Origin: Streptomyces sp. MUM 178J
Lineage (GTDB): Bacteria; Actinomycetota; Actinomycetes; Streptomycetales; Streptomycetaceae
Assembly (NCBI RefSeq): GCF_022414575.1
Contig: NZ_JADWYQ010000002.1
Span: 186,001-250,000, forward strand
DNA length: 64,000 nucleotides
Direction of reading: 5' to 3'
Shown here: positions 1-9,499 of the stretch, piece by piece
Position numbering within the stretch: position 1 is the first letter of the stretch
Layout: the number at the start of each line of letters is the position of its first letter
Program-made: the position numbers and the translations under genes
The notes under the pieces: model-generated
The model's input: the letters and a program-made list of their open reading frames with translations, nothing else
Database searches by the model: none
Told to the model about the DNA's origin: nothing

Positions 1-1472
1 TGCACGATGTGCCGGACGCCTTGTTCGTCCTGGACCGCGGCTCCCGCGTGGACGTCGTCGACAGCGATCTGAGCCAGGTCCGCAACACCGCGGTGTCGGT
101 GAGCGACGGGGCGACGGCCCAGCTCGACGACTGCCGGATCAGCCGGGCGTCCACCGGGGCCTGGTTCCGCGACCACGGCAGCGGCGGCACGCTCGGCGGC
201 TGCACGCTCGACTCCGTGCAGACCGGAGTGATCGTCACCAAGGGGGCGGACCCGGTCGTCGAGCGCTGCACGGTCACCTCGCCCCTGGAGGCCGGCTTCT
301 ATGTCTCGGCCGAGGGGCGCGGGACGTTCCGCGGCTGCCGCGTCACCGGCAGCTCGGGCTACGGATTCCATGTGATGGACGGCTGCCGTACGACGCTGAG
401 CCGGTGCCGCACCGAGCGGTGTGCGCGCGGCGGCTATGAACTGGGAGAGGACGGGGCGGCCTCCGTCGACGACTGCACGAGCGATGAGAGCGGCATGCTG
501 CAGGCCCCGGCCGAGCCGCCGGTCGCCGCGGCGACCGGGCGGACCACGGCCGTGCTCACCGCGCAGCAGTCCCCCGGACTGCTCTCGGCGGTGCCGGACC
601 AGCGCCCGGCGGAGCCGTCCCCGTCCGCTCCGGGGCTCTCGGGCGCGCCGGCGCGCAACTCCGCCGCCGTGCTGGGCGAACTGGACGCGCTGGTCGGCCT
701 GGACAGCGTCAAGCGGGAGGTCCGCTCCCTCACCAACATGATCGAGGTGGGCAGGCGCCGGCAGGAGGCCGGACTGAAGGCCGCGTCCGTCCGCCGCCAT
801 CTGGTCTTCACCGGCTCCCCCGGCACGGGCAAGACGACCGTGGCCCGGCTGTACGGCGAGATCCTCGCGTCCCTCGGGGTGCTGGAGCGCGGTCATCTGG
901 TCGAGGTCTCCCGCGTCGACCTCGTCGGCGAGCACATCGGCTCCACTGCGATCCGCACCCAGGAGGCCTTCGACCGGGCTCGCGGCGGGGTGCTGTTCAT
1001 CGACGAGGCGTACGCGCTCTCGCCTGAGGACTCCGGCAGGGACTTCGGCAAGGAGGCCATCGACACGCTGGTGAAGCTGATGGAGGACCACCGGGACGCG
1101 GTGGTGGTCATCGTCGCCGGGTACACGGAGGAGATGGAGCGCTTCCTGTCCGTCAACCCCGGTGTGGCCTCCCGTTTCTCACGGACCATCACTTTCCGTG
1201 ACTACGCTCCGGAGGAGCTGCTGCGGATCGTGCGGCAGCAGGCCGAGGAACACGAGTACCGGCTGGCCGAGGGCGCCGCCGAGGCGCTGCTGAAGTACTT
1301 CACCGAACTCCCCAAGGGCCCCGCCTTCGGCAACGGCCGCACCGCGCGCCAGACGTTCGAGTCCATGGTGGAGAAGCACGCGGGACGTGTGGCCGCCCTC
1401 ACGGAGGCGGACACGGACGCGCTGACGCTGCTGTATCCGGAGGACCTCCCGTCCCTTCCGGGCCCGGGGTAG
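1..1472 (+). CDS. Beta-helix repeat protein fused to a CbxX/SpoVK-type AAA+ ATPase (5' end cut by window)
   Basis: The frame is open to the left edge, so the start is missing; 487+ residues are visible. Residues 1-160 are short Cys/Gly-rich imperfect repeats of a right-handed parallel beta-helix ([27 protein letters not shown]). A Pro/Ala linker follows at about 165-220. The AAA+ module spans about 225-470, with Walker A GSPGTGKT near 269-276, Walker [11 protein letters not shown] near 328-337, and an arginine-finger region [11 protein letters not shown] near 383. The ATPase resembles CbxX/CfqX, SpoVK and EccA-type remodelling ATPases. The beta-helix probably recognises a partner protein, but the target is unknown. 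Its last 74 bases overlap the convergent gene on the other strand. Confidence 0.9.
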   Translation, partial: HDVPDALFVLDRGSRVDVVDSDLSQVRNTAVSVSDGATAQLDDCRISRASTGAWFRDHGSGGTLGGCTLDSVQTGVIVTKGADPVVERCTVTSPLEAGFYVSAEGRGTFRGCRVTGSSGYGFHVMDGCRTTLSRCRTERCARGGYELGEDGAASVDDCTSDESGMLQAPAEPPVAAATGRTTAVLTAQQSPGLLSAVPDQRPAEPSPSAPGLSGAPARNSAAVLGELDALVGLDSVKREVRSLTNMIEVGRRRQEAGLKAASVRRHLVFTGSPGTGKTTVARLYGEILASLGVLERGHLVEVSRVDLVGEHIGSTAIRTQEAFDRARGGVLFIDEAYALSPEDSGRDFGKEAIDTLVKLMEDHRDAVVVIVAGYTEEMERFLSVNPGVASRFSRTITFRDYAPEELLRIVRQQAEEHEYRLAEGAAEALLKYFTELPKGPAFGNGRTARQTFESMVEKHAGRVAALTEADTDALTLLYPEDLPSLPGPG

Positions 1473-3939
1473 GCGAGGGCCGGCGCGAGGCCTGGTGTGG
1501 AACCGGCGGCGCCAGCCGGTCCAGCAGGAGGGCGCGTTCGGCCGCGAAGAGCGGATCCGCCTGGTAGTCGGAGTGCCCCAGTATCGGCTCCGGCAGCGGA
1601 TGACGGTCGGAACGGCCGTACGCCACCGGGTCCTTGAGCGCCTCCCGGTCCACGGTCCGCTCCCCGGGTCCGTCCGGCGGGATGAGCACCGGTCCGCCGA
1701 TGGGGTCGGTGCGCCTCCAGAGGTTGCGCCAGACGTGCAGTTCGGAGCTCAGCCCCTGCAGCGCCGCCGGGCCGAAGTACGCGGGGAACCAGCGGCCGTA
1801 CAGCCGTTCCAGCGGCGATCCGTAGGTGAGCAGGGCGACCCGTCGCCGGGTGGCGGCCGGAAGCTGCCAGACGGCGGACGCGGCCAGCACACTGCCCTGG
1901 GAGTGGCCGGAGATGACGAGCCGGCCGCCGGTGCGCGCGGTCCAGGTGCACATGCGCCAGGTCAGGTCGGGGACCGCGCGCTCCGCATAGCACGGCGGCG
2001 CGAAGGGGTGCGCCGCGCGCGGCCAGAAGGTGCCGACGTCCCAGAGGATGCCGATGGTGCGCCGCGCGGAGGCGTCCCGGTAGGCGCGGCGGCCCCAGGT
2101 GACGAAGAGCAGGAAGCCCACGCCGATCAGCCAGGAGCCCAGCGCCTGCACGGTGGTGGCCAGTGACTCGGTGAACGGGTGCGCGTCGGCGAAGGCGCGC
2201 ACCGGCGCCTGCCCGCTGATCCACGCGCCGAAGACCCCGCCCGCTCCGAGCAGCAGCGTCGCCGCGGACACGGTGCCGACGATCGCGGGCGCCGCGTCGG
2301 TGAGGGCCGCGCGGGCGCGGACGCCGGCGATCCGCCGGGTCCGCACCGGGTCGGGGCGGCCGACTGCGTCGTCGCCGTCCTCCCCGCCGTACTCCCCCTC
2401 CACGGTCCCGCGCAGCCGCCGCGCCTTCAGCGAGGTCCGCACGGCGAGCGCGGCCGCGGGCACGAACAGCACGAGCAGCAGCACGGGGATCACCGACGCC
2501 TGCCAGCTGAGCAGCACCGGCGGACCGATGATGTCGCCCTCGTCGCCGGTGCCGGGGGCGCCCGCGCCGTCCAGATAGTCCCCGACCCACTGGGCGAGCC
2601 CCCCGGTCATCACCCCGCCCAGCGCGCAGGACACCATCGCGACGGCCGGTCCGGCGAGTCCGTGCATGACGGTGCGGGGGTGGCGGGCCCGGCGGTGCAG
2701 AGCGCATGCGGCGACCGCGAGGGCGATGACCAGGGCGCCCTGGGCCAGTGCGATCACGCGGAAGGCGACATCGCCGGGGAGCGTGCCCGCGGAGACCCAG
2801 TCCGGGCGGGACCAGGAGGCGTACCCGGCCGACAGGACGAGGAGCACGACGGCCGTGCTTGGCAGCGCCCGGACGGCGGCGCGGTCCAGGCGGGCGTCGA
2901 TGCGGCGCTCGCTGCGCCCGCGGCGCAGCACCACCCACACCACCGCCGCGCCCGCTAGGGCGAGCGCTCCTTCCAGCAGCCGTCCGGCGACGTCGAGCGC
3001 GGCGCTGTCCGCGCCGCGGTCGTGACGCGCCGCGGCCCCTGCGACCGCGGCGGCGATCGTGAGCAGGCCGGCCGCGGTATGCGCGGCGCGCAGCCGGGCG
3101 ACGAGCCGCCGCCCGTACCAGAAGCCCGGCCTGCCGAGCGCGGGCCGCACCGCCGGTCCGCCGCCGGCCGGCCCGCATTCGCCGGGATCGCCGTCGCCGG
3201 AGTCGACGTCGGCATCGGCATCGGCATCGACATCGGCGTCGGCGTCGGCGTCGGCGACCGCGGGCGGGGCGTCCATCTCCCCGGCAGGCGGGCGCTGGGA
3301 CTCGTACGCGCTCCAAGTGCGGTTGGACAGGAACCACAACAGGGCGACCAGCGCGGCGGGCACGACCGCGGCGACGGCCAGACGGCGGCCCGGCTGCGCC
3401 CACCAGCCCCCCCGGGCGCCGGACAGGAAGCCGAGCCAGGACCGGTCTGTGCTGCACCCGGCCGACCCCGCGCACTGCCAGGCGATCAGATCGAGGGCCA
3501 CTTCGCAGGCGGCGGCGGTGAGCAGCACGGTGAGGCTGAGCGCGACCAGCCGCACCAGCGCCCCGTACAGCCGGGTGGTGCGGCGCAGCCCTTTCGCGCG
3601 GGGGCGCATCCAGTGGGCGAGATTGACCACCATGAACGGCAGGAGCAGCAGCCACAGGGCGCGGGCGCCGTTGCCCGAGGTGAGGTTCGACCAGCAGTAC
3701 GCCTCCGGGATGGGCCGGTCCCGGTAATGCTCGGGGCGCCGCTCCGCATCCGCGTCGGCGGCGCGCCGGAAGACTGCGGCACGTTCGTCGCCGCTGATCC
3801 TCACGGTGCGCGGGTCGTCGAGCATGCCCTGCGGGGTCGCGCCGCCGACGCCGTGGACCAGTAACTCCAGTGCCGGCCCTTCTCCGCCCTGCGGGCCGGA
3901 AACGGGCGATGGGGAGGGGAGCGAAGGGGGTGGCGGCAC
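1399..3939 (-). CDS. Large membrane protein with C-terminal alpha/beta-hydrolase (GHSQG) domain
   Basis: This 846-residue protein has hydrophobic segments near 93-108, 125-145 and 185-205 and many more between about 270 and 560. A cytosolic-looking hydrolase part is split between the N-terminus ([10 protein letters not shown], about 24-33, an oxyanion-hole-like motif) and the C-terminus (GHSQG about 678-682, then Asp about 745 in RRTDPIGG and His about 789 in GHSDY). These give a candidate Ser680/Asp745/His789 triad. An Asp-Ala/Asp-Val run lies at about 229-247, encoded by a hexanucleotide tandem repeat. The start is GTG with a GAGAGCGAG stretch upstream; a later start is possible. It is probably a membrane-bound lipase or esterase of unknown substrate. 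Confidence 0.8.
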   Translation of the reverse strand: MPPPPSLPSPSPVSGPQGGEGPALELLVHGVGGATPQGMLDDPRTVRISGDERAAVFRRAADADAERRPEHYRDRPIPEAYCWSNLTSGNGARALWLLLLPFMVVNLAHWMRPRAKGLRRTTRLYGALVRLVALSLTVLLTAAACEVALDLIAWQCAGSAGCSTDRSWLGFLSGARGGWWAQPGRRLAVAAVVPAALVALLWFLSNRTWSAYESQRPPAGEMDAPPAVADADADADVDADADADVDSGDGDPGECGPAGGGPAVRPALGRPGFWYGRRLVARLRAAHTAAGLLTIAAAVAGAAARHDRGADSAALDVAGRLLEGALALAGAAVVWVVLRRGRSERRIDARLDRAAVRALPSTAVVLLVLSAGYASWSRPDWVSAGTLPGDVAFRVIALAQGALVIALAVAACALHRRARHPRTVMHGLAGPAVAMVSCALGGVMTGGLAQWVGDYLDGAGAPGTGDEGDIIGPPVLLSWQASVIPVLLLVLFVPAAALAVRTSLKARRLRGTVEGEYGGEDGDDAVGRPDPVRTRRIAGVRARAALTDAAPAIVGTVSAATLLLGAGGVFGAWISGQAPVRAFADAHPFTESLATTVQALGSWLIGVGFLLFVTWGRRAYRDASARRTIGILWDVGTFWPRAAHPFAPPCYAERAVPDLTWRMCTWTARTGGRLVISGHSQGSVLAASAVWQLPAATRRRVALLTYGSPLERLYGRWFPAYFGPAALQGLSSELHVWRNLWRRTDPIGGPVLIPPDGPGERTVDREALKDPVAYGRSDRHPLPEPILGHSDYQADPLFAAERALLLDRLAPPVPHQASRRPSPTPGPEGTGGPPDTAASARPCPPP
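3205..3258. repeat. Hexanucleotide tandem repeat inside the membrane hydrolase gene
   Basis: Nine 6-bp units (gacgtc, ggcatc x3, gacatc, ggcgtc x3, ggcgac) run without a break. On the minus strand they encode the alternating Asp-Ala/Asp-Val linker of the hydrolase. Unit gain or loss would keep the frame and only change linker length. Confidence 0.9.
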
Positions 3940-4097
3940 GGTCGACTCGCTCTCTGCGGCACGGCGCGGGGACTGCGGCGCGGGGACGGCAACGGTCAGG
4001 ATCCCGGACCGGGGTGGCCGGGCACACGGGTATCACGGAATCTCCCCGCGTCCGGACGCCTCCTCACATGCGCCGCGGCACATGCGAGTATGGCGTC

Positions 4098-4598
4098 GTG
4101 ACCGTCTTCCGGCTCACCCGCGCCACGACGCTCTCCGCCGAGAAGGCATGGCGGCGGGTCACCGACTGGCGGGCGCATGCCGCCCGGGTGCCGCTGACGT
4201 CCGTCACCGGGGTCGTGTCCGGTGGCGCGGCCGCCGGGCCGCCGTCCTCGGGACAGCGCGCGGCGTTCACAGAGGGCACGGTGTTCACGGTGCGTACGGG
4301 CGTGGGGCGCGTCGGCGTCGACGATCCGATGGAGGTCGTCTGCTGGACGCCGCCCGCGGCGGGACGCCCGGGCCGCTGCCGGCTGGTCAAGCGCGGAAAC
4401 GTCGTCAAGGGCTGGGCGGAGATCGAGGTGTTGCCGACGCGGGCGGGGCCGGACGCCGGCTGTGTCGTCGTATGGACGGAGGAGCTGTCCCTCCGGCCGC
4501 TGCCGCGGCTGCTGGACCCGCTGGTGGCACAGGTGGGGCGGGTGGTGTTCGGCCGGGCGCTGGACGGTGCGCTGCGCTCGCCCGCCGAAGACAACTGA
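4098..4598 (+). CDS. SRPBCC-fold (START/Bet v1-like) protein
   Basis: This 166-residue protein begins VTVFRLTRATTLSAEKAWRRVTDW, the usual opening of SRPBCC proteins (first strand, then the helix with Ala-Trp...Val-Trp). The cavity-forming C-terminal helix is LPRLLDPLVAQVGRVVFGRALDGAL. It probably binds a small hydrophobic ligand or acts as a cyclase/dehydrase-like protein; the ligand cannot be read from sequence. GTG 4098 was chosen because homology begins there and a GAGTAT box ends 6 nt before it, compatible with a leaderless start. The next gene, 60 bp on, encodes a second SRPBCC protein, so the two may be co-transcribed and related by duplication. Confidence 0.8.
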   Translation: MTVFRLTRATTLSAEKAWRRVTDWRAHAARVPLTSVTGVVSGGAAAGPPSSGQRAAFTEGTVFTVRTGVGRVGVDDPMEVVCWTPPAAGRPGRCRLVKRGNVVKGWAEIEVLPTRAGPDAGCVVVWTEELSLRPLPRLLDPLVAQVGRVVFGRALDGALRSPAEDN

Positions 4599-4658
4599 CG
4601 GGACGCCAGTTATGGTGGGGCGGACCGTCCGACCCCTCTCCCGCAGGAGGTACGGTCC

Positions 4659-5150
4659 ATGGCCCGAGGACTCCGCTCTCTCCGCCGTGTGGAGCTCGAC
4701 TTCTTCCCGTCCGCGCCGGTGCGGCTGGTGTTCGCCGATGAGATCGCGGCCACACCCGAGGCGGTGTACCGGGCGCTCGCGGACGATGTGGCCGGCTGGC
4801 CGCGCTGGTTCACGGCCGTCACCTCGGCACGGTCCACGCGTCAGGGGGCGGGCCGCGAGATACGGCTCAAGGGCGGGACCCGCTTCGTCGAGACGGTCCT
4901 GGCGGCGGAACCGGGCGCGCGCTACGTATACCGGGTGGACGAAACGGACGCGCCCGGGCCGCGGGCGCTGCTGGAGGAGTGGCGGCTCACGCCCGTCCCC
5001 GGCGGTTGCCGCGTGCAGTGGACCATGGCCGCGGACGGCCCGGCGCCGCTGCGGATCGCCATGCGTCTGGGCCGTCGGGGGCTGGCCCGGACCTTCGCCA
5101 AGGCGGTGGCCAATCTCGAGCGTCTGCTCGCCCGTTCCACCACTCCCTGA
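4659..5150 (+). CDS. SRPBCC family (polyketide cyclase/dehydrase-like) protein
   Basis: This 163-residue protein has the SRPBCC signature: strand VRLVFADEIAATPEAVYRALADDVAGWPRWFTAVTSAR, a central antiparallel sheet, and a C-terminal amphipathic helix GLARTFAKAVANLERLLARS. A GCAGGAGG ribosome site 8-9 nt before ATG fixes the start. It lies 60 bp behind another SRPBCC gene. A strong hairpin follows at 5192-5234. No catalytic residues are diagnostic in this fold. A lipid, polyketide or other hydrophobic ligand role is family-level inference only. Confidence 0.85.
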   Translation: MARGLRSLRRVELDFFPSAPVRLVFADEIAATPEAVYRALADDVAGWPRWFTAVTSARSTRQGAGREIRLKGGTRFVETVLAAEPGARYVYRVDETDAPGPRALLEEWRLTPVPGGCRVQWTMAADGPAPLRIAMRLGRRGLARTFAKAVANLERLLARSTTP

Positions 5151-5191
5151 CGACTCCCACCACCCCGACCGCTCCCCGACCGCAATGCTCC

Positions 5192-5234
5192 GGCGCCCCC
5201 GACGCGGCGGCGGCGGGGCCGCGTCGGGGGCGCC
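5192..5234. terminator. Bidirectional hairpin terminator
   Basis: Perfect 17-bp arms (5192-5208 and 5218-5234) are separated by a 9-nt loop. It sits between the convergent SRPBCC gene (ends 5150) and the PLP enzyme gene (ends 5253). There is no U-tract, as is usual for terminators in high-GC actinobacteria. Confidence 0.85.
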
Positions 5235-5252
5235 GCCGACGGCCCGTCACGG

Positions 5253-6386
5253 TCAGTCCGGCCACTGCCCGGTGGCGAGGAACAGCTCGACGGCCGCCGT
5301 GTACGGAGCGATGTCCAGGCCCTGCTCCGCCAGCCAGTGGTCGGAGTAGTACTTGTCGAGGTAGCGGTCGCCGGCGTCGCAGATCAGGGTGACGACGCTG
5401 CCCCGCTCCCCGCGCTGCACCATCTCGGCGACAATCTTGAGCGCACTCCACAGCCCGGTGCCGGTGGAGCCGCCCGCCTTGCGGCCGATGACCCGTTCCA
5501 GCGCCCGCACCGCCGCAACGGTGGCCGCGTCCGGCACCTTCATCATCCGGTCGATCGCCCCGGGCACAAAGCTGGGCTCCATCCGCGGCCGGCCGATGCC
5601 CTCGATCCGGGAGCCGCAGTCGCTGGTGGCGGAGGGGTCGTCGCGTGTCCAGCCGTCGAAGAAGCAGGAGTTCTCCGGGTCCGGCACACAGACGCGGGTG
5701 TCGTACTGCATGTAGTGCACATAGCGGGCGATGGTCGCCGACGTGCCGCCGGTGCCCGCCGTGGCGACGATCCAGGCGGGCTCCGGGTAGCGCTCCAGCC
5801 GCAGCTGCTGGTAGATCGACTCGGCGATGTTGTTGTTGCCGTGCCAGTCCGTGGCCCGCTCGGCATAGGTGAACTGGTCCATGTAGTGGCCGCCGGTGCG
5901 CTCCGCGAGCGCCGCCGACTCCTCGTACATCGTGCGCGGGTCGTCGACGAAATGGCACCGCCCGCCGTGGAATTCGATCAGCCGGCACTTCTCGGCGCTG
6001 GTCGTGCGGGGCATCACGGCGATGAACGGGACCCCGATCAGCTTGGCGAAGTACGCCTCCGACACCGCGGTGGAGCCGCTGGACGCCTCGATGACCGGCC
6101 TGTCCGGCCTGATCCAGCCGTTGCACAGCCCGTACAGGAAGAGCGAGCGGGCGAGGCGGTGCTTGAGGCTGCCGGTCGGATGGGTGGACTCGTCCTTGAG
6201 GTAGAGGTCGATCCCCCACTTCTCGGGGAGTGGGAAACGCAGCAGATGGGTGTCGGCGGAGCGGTTGGCGTCGGCCTGCACCTTGCGCACGGCGTCCTTG
6301 AGCCACTCCCGGTACCCGAGGTCGCTGCGGTCCACGTCCACGGTGGCGGCCGCTTGGCCTGTCACTGCCTGCTCACTGATACTCAT
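5253..6386 (-). CDS. Cysteine synthase/cystathionine beta-synthase family PLP enzyme (Cds1-like)
   Basis: This 377-residue fold-type II PLP enzyme carries the Schiff-base lysine in [10 protein letters not shown] (Lys75), a substrate loop [11 protein letters not shown] (about 101-111), a phosphate-binding Gly/Thr loop [15 protein letters not shown], and a C-terminal [19 protein letters not shown]. It is longer than O-acetylserine sulfhydrylase (about 310) and matches the actinobacterial group that includes mycobacterial L-cysteine desulfhydrase Cds1. It therefore may release H2S and pyruvate from cysteine rather than make cysteine; that is inference. ATG 6386 is used because AAGGA lies 9-10 nt upstream, although the frame is open further. 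The divergent neighbour at 6572 encodes a small unknown protein. Confidence 0.85.
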   Translation of the reverse strand: MSISEQAVTGQAAATVDVDRSDLGYREWLKDAVRKVQADANRSADTHLLRFPLPEKWGIDLYLKDESTHPTGSLKHRLARSLFLYGLCNGWIRPDRPVIEASSGSTAVSEAYFAKLIGVPFIAVMPRTTSAEKCRLIEFHGGRCHFVDDPRTMYEESAALAERTGGHYMDQFTYAERATDWHGNNNIAESIYQQLRLERYPEPAWIVATAGTGGTSATIARYVHYMQYDTRVCVPDPENSCFFDGWTRDDPSATSDCGSRIEGIGRPRMEPSFVPGAIDRMMKVPDAATVAAVRALERVIGRKAGGSTGTGLWSALKIVAEMVQRGERGSVVTLICDAGDRYLDKYYSDHWLAEQGLDIAPYTAAVELFLATGQWPD

Positions 6387-6571
6387 GCGCGCCGGTCCTT
6401 GCCTCTTCGCCATCGGTCCACACCTGCAACAGTAAGCCCACGACCTGCGGAAACATTCGCTTTGGGCATCCATAGGGGTCACTTGTGGACGGTCGTTCCA
6501 CAGGCTCTGGTGCGAGGGCCGGTTGTTGTGCAGACTGCGAGCAGGAACCTGCGCGAAAGGGGCCTGTGCCG

Positions 6572-6889
6572 ATGGAGATGACGGAGCCAGAGTTCCGCGC
6601 GACCGGTGTGCGGATCGAGCGGTGGCCGCGTTCGCTCACCAGGGCCGGACAGGTGCTGATCAAGGACGGCAGACTGGCGCTGCTGACCAGCTACGGCCGG
6701 GTGATCGACAGCGCCCCGCTGCGTGCCGTGCGGGCGGGCAAGCCGTGGTTCGCGGGCGACGACAGCACGGTCGCCACGCTCAACGGCCACCGGTACCGGC
6801 TCACCATGGGGCAGCGCAGCAGCCGGATACGCGACGGCAGGGCTCTGGCCGGGCACTTCCTGGAGGCCGTTCAGGGCCCCCGTCACTGA
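6572..6889 (+). CDS. Small conserved-looking protein of unknown function
   Basis: This encodes 105 residues starting [20 protein letters not shown]. An AAAGGGG stretch 9 nt before ATG 6572 supports this start; an in-frame GTG at 6566 is too close to that site. The protein is soluble and basic, with a probable beta-rich middle ([25 protein letters not shown]) reminiscent of small beta-barrel or PH-like folds, and an Arg-rich end. I do not recognise a named family. It lies divergently from the cysteine-synthase-like gene and 110 bp before a HATPase regulator on the same strand. Confidence 0.75.
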   Translation: MEMTEPEFRATGVRIERWPRSLTRAGQVLIKDGRLALLTSYGRVIDSAPLRAVRAGKPWFAGDDSTVATLNGHRYRLTMGQRSSRIRDGRALAGHFLEAVQGPRH

Positions 6890-6999
6890 GCGTGTCCGTC
6901 CGGATGCCATGAGTTGCGCGGCGGTACGCGCTGGTTCACCCTGGCTTTACGCATCCGATCCTTCGTCTTCTTCCGGACCTCATTCGGGGAGTCGCAGCC

Positions 7000-7614
7000 G
7001 TGATCAGCCAGCCAAGCAGGCACTGCACGGTGGAGCTCCAGGCCCTGCCGTCGCGGATCGGTCAGGTACGCAGAATCATCTCCGCTCAACTGCGCTACTG
7101 GCACCTCGATTCGCTGATCGACCACGCGGCGCTCGGCGTCACCGAGTTGCTGACGAACGTCCATCGCCATGCACAGCCGGACAAGCTGTGCCGGGTGGAG
7201 CTCAAGCTGCTGCGGGGGGTGCTCAGGGTCTCCGTCCGCGATCACGACCCGCGCCTTCCCGTCCCGCACGGCGGCGTCGGGACCGGTCTCGGCTCCCGTG
7301 CCGACGTCGACACGGGAGGGGCTGCCGGCGTGGAAGGGAGGGGCGGCACGAGAGGGAGGGGCGACGCGGACCCGTTCGCCACATCCGGCCGTGGGCTCGC
7401 CCTCATAGAGGCGATGAGCGAGAGCTGGGGCGCACGGCCCGACGGCGAGGACGGCAAGGTCGTCTGGTTCACGCTCGCCGCGCCGCCCCCGCCGCCCCTG
7501 GCGGCCGCCCACCCCGCCCTGTACGGCGCGCCGGCGGACGGCCCCTTCGCGGCGGAGGAGGACCGGCCGGGGCGGCGGGGCCCCTCGACCGCGCGGTCCG
7601 CGGTGGCGGGCTGA
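7000..7614 (+). CDS. HATPase_c ATP-binding protein, anti-sigma/serine-kinase-like
   Basis: This 204-residue protein has the short GHKL ATPase core found in RsbW/SpoIIAB-like Streptomyces regulators: N-box VTELLTNVHRHA (about 47-58), a G1-type box replaced by VRDHDPRLP, and G2 GRGLALIEAMSESWG (about 129-143), ending in KVVWFTLAAP. A Gly-rich insertion at about 89-125 and a Pro/Ala tail follow. Such proteins phosphorylate anti-anti-sigma factors or act as stand-alone ATP-binding signal proteins. No sigma factor or anti-anti-sigma gene is adjacent. The GTG start lies 8 nt after CGGGGAG. Confidence 0.85.
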   Translation: MISQPSRHCTVELQALPSRIGQVRRIISAQLRYWHLDSLIDHAALGVTELLTNVHRHAQPDKLCRVELKLLRGVLRVSVRDHDPRLPVPHGGVGTGLGSRADVDTGGAAGVEGRGGTRGRGDADPFATSGRGLALIEAMSESWGARPDGEDGKVVWFTLAAPPPPPLAAAHPALYGAPADGPFAAEEDRPGRRGPSTARSAVAG

Positions 7615-7618
7615 CCGG

Positions 7619-9139
7619 TTACCGCTTGGCTCGGTTCACCGCCCCGCCGGTCGCGGACGCACTGCCGGATGCCGTCGCCCCGGCCTCGGACCGGCGGTCG
7701 GAACCCCGGCTCCCCACTCTGGCGGCAGCGCCTGCCGCCCCCCTGGCCCCGCCGCCGTTTCGGCGGCGGCGGCCGGATCGCCTGCCGGGCTTGGCGCCGG
7801 TCTCCCGGTCCGGGCGGGACGCCGTCCGTGTCGCCGGCGGCGGGACCTCGAGCGTGACGGCCACGCCGGAGGGCTCGCGGGCGCCGGTGATGGCGGCCAG
7901 CTCCGCATGGCTCGACGTGACGCGGGTCGTCCTGGGGCGGATGCCGGCGTCCGACATAAGGCGGGTGACGTCCCGTTTCTGGGCGGGCAGGACCAGCGTG
8001 ACCACACTGCCGGAGCCGCCGGCGCGGGCCGTGCGGCCGCCCCGGTGGAGGTAATCCTTGTGGTCGGCGGGGGGATCGACGTTGACGACGAGGTCGAGGT
8101 CGTCGATGTGTATGCCCCGGGCCGCGACGTTCGTCGCCACCAGGGCGCTGACCTGACCGTTCCTGAACTGCTCCAGGGTGCGGTTCCGCTGCGGCTGGGA
8201 GCGGCCTCCGTGCAGTGCCGCCGCGCGGACACCCACGGCCAGGAGCCGCTTGGCGAGTCGGTCGGCGGACCTCTTGGTGTCGAGGAAGAGGATGACCCGG
8301 CCGTCACGGGCAGCGATGCGCGTGGTGACGGCCTTCTTGTCGGTCTCGTCCTGGATGTGGAACACATGGTGCTCCATGGTGGTCACCGCTCCCGCGGACG
8401 GGTCGACGGAGTGCACCACGGGGTCGGTCAGAAACTGCTGCACCAGGCGGTCGATATTGCGGTCCAGGGTGGCGGAGAAGAGCATGCGCTGCCCGTCGGG
8501 CCGTACCTGCCGGATCAGCTTGGTGATCTGCGGCAGGAAGCCCATGTCGGTCATCTGGTCGGCTTCGTCCAGCACCGTGATGCGTACGTCGTCGAGCACG
8601 CAGTCCCCGCGTTCCACGAGGTCGTTGAGCCTGCCGGGGCTCGCCACGACCACTTCCGCGCCGCGCCGGAGCGCACCGGCCTGTCTGGTGATGGACAGCC
8701 CGCCGACCACGGTGGCCAGCCGGAGGTTCACCGCAGTCGCATACGGGGTCAGCGCGTCCGACACCTGCTGGGCGAGTTCACGCGTGGGCACCAGCACGAG
8801 GGCGAGGGGCGCCTTGGGCCGGGCGCGCAGTCCGGCCGTGCGTGCCAGCATCGCAAGCCCGAAAGCGAGGGTCTTGCCGGAGCCGGTGCGTCCGCGTCCC
8901 AGCAGGTCACGGCCGGCGAGCGAGTTGGGCAGCGTGGCGGCCTGGATCGGGAACGGGGTGGTGACGCCCTGCGCGCTGAGGGTCTTCAGCAGCCCCGCGG
9001 GCATGTCCAGACCGGCGAAGTCCTCGACGGCGGGAAGTGCGGGTGTCGTGCTTTCCGGCAGCCGGAATTCCCTCGGCGGCGACGCGGACGGTCGGGGCGA
9101 CGAGGCCCGCCGGTTCGGCTTCTGAGGCCTGCGGGACAT
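7619..9139 (-). CDS. DEAD-box ATP-dependent RNA helicase
   Basis: This 506-residue protein carries the full motif set: Q motif with FPIQAATLP (63-71), motif I RTGSGKT (84-90), PTREL, DEAD at 191-194, SAT at 222-224, and the helicase C motifs ending HRGGRTARAG. A Lys/Arg/Gly-rich tail (about 440-506) probably binds RNA. ATG 9139 is preceded by AGGAAGGTG; the frame is open for 10 more codons. It lies 86 bp behind a cold-shock gene on the same strand, the usual Streptomyces pairing. That context suggests it unwinds structured RNA at low temperature. It ends 4 bp from the convergent HATPase gene. Confidence 0.93.
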   Translation of the reverse strand: MSRRPQKPNRRASSPRPSASPPREFRLPESTTPALPAVEDFAGLDMPAGLLKTLSAQGVTTPFPIQAATLPNSLAGRDLLGRGRTGSGKTLAFGLAMLARTAGLRARPKAPLALVLVPTRELAQQVSDALTPYATAVNLRLATVVGGLSITRQAGALRRGAEVVVASPGRLNDLVERGDCVLDDVRITVLDEADQMTDMGFLPQITKLIRQVRPDGQRMLFSATLDRNIDRLVQQFLTDPVVHSVDPSAGAVTTMEHHVFHIQDETDKKAVTTRIAARDGRVILFLDTKRSADRLAKRLLAVGVRAAALHGGRSQPQRNRTLEQFRNGQVSALVATNVAARGIHIDDLDLVVNVDPPADHKDYLHRGGRTARAGGSGSVVTLVLPAQKRDVTRLMSDAGIRPRTTRVTSSHAELAAITGAREPSGVAVTLEVPPPATRTASRPDRETGAKPGRRSGRRRRNGGGARGAAGAAARVGSRGSDRRSEAGATASGSASATGGAVNRAKR

Positions 9140-9225
9140 GCGGTTTTCACCTTCCTGGAAACAGCGCAAACCGGGGTCCGCACCATGACGGTGCAGACCC
9201 CGGTGCGCGGATACGCGTCCGGCGG

Positions 9226-9429
9226 TCAGGCGGGGACGATGTTCTCCGCCTGCGGGCCCTTCTGGCCCTGCGTGACGTCGAAGGAGACCCGCTGGCCCTC
9301 CTGGAGCTCACGGAAGCCCTGGGTCGCGATGTTCGAGTAGTGGGCGAAGACGTCGGGACCGCCGCCGTCCTGCTGGATGAAGCCGAAACCCTTTTCGGAG
9401 TTGAACCACTTGACGGTTCCCTGTGCCAT
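9226..9429 (-). CDS. CspA-family cold-shock protein
   Basis: This 67-residue single cold-shock domain starts [18 protein letters not shown], with RNP1 KGFGFI (13-18) and RNP2 VFAHY (27-31). Length and sequence match the standard single-domain bacterial Csp, which binds single-stranded RNA and DNA as a chaperone. A GAAGGAG ribosome site lies 7 nt before ATG. The leader upstream contains a sequence fully complementary to this site (see the regulatory entry at 9434-9499). The DEAD-box helicase gene follows in the same direction, consistent with a cold-adaptation unit. Confidence 0.96.
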   Translation of the reverse strand: MAQGTVKWFNSEKGFGFIQQDGGGPDVFAHYSNIATQGFRELQEGQRVSFDVTQGQKGPQAENIVPA

Positions 9430-9433
9430 GACA

Positions 9434-9499
9434 TTCTCCTTCTGTAGGCAGAGGCCCCATCCGGAGATGCCGGAAACAAATAATGCACCTGAAGGAGAA
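9434..9499 (-). promoter_or_regulatory. Candidate ribosome-site-masking leader (RNA switch) of the cold-shock gene
   Basis: On the mRNA strand the leader contains UUCUCCUUC (complement of 9491-9499), and the ribosome site reads GAAGGAGAA (complement of 9434-9442). The two are perfectly complementary over 9 nt. The 48 nt between them include a small CCGG-agatg-CCGG hairpin, so a closed stem hiding the ribosome site can form. A possible promoter on this strand is TTGCAG at 9545-9540, an 18-nt spacer and TATGTG at 9521-9516; it would place the transcript start near 9509, leaving the antisense arm close to the 5' end. Fold and function are inferred from complementarity only. Confidence 0.55.

Noticed and set aside
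1202..4036. A 944-residue minus-strand frame over the membrane hydrolase gene
   Set aside because: It is an Arg/Pro-rich shadow in another frame; the 1399-3939 frame has membrane segments and hydrolase motifs.
5337..6581. Plus-strand 414-residue frame over the PLP enzyme
   Set aside because: Antisense shadow without recognisable motifs.
8178..9125. Plus-strand Ser/Arg-rich frame over the DEAD-box helicase
   Set aside because: Antisense shadow; the helicase motifs on the minus strand are complete.
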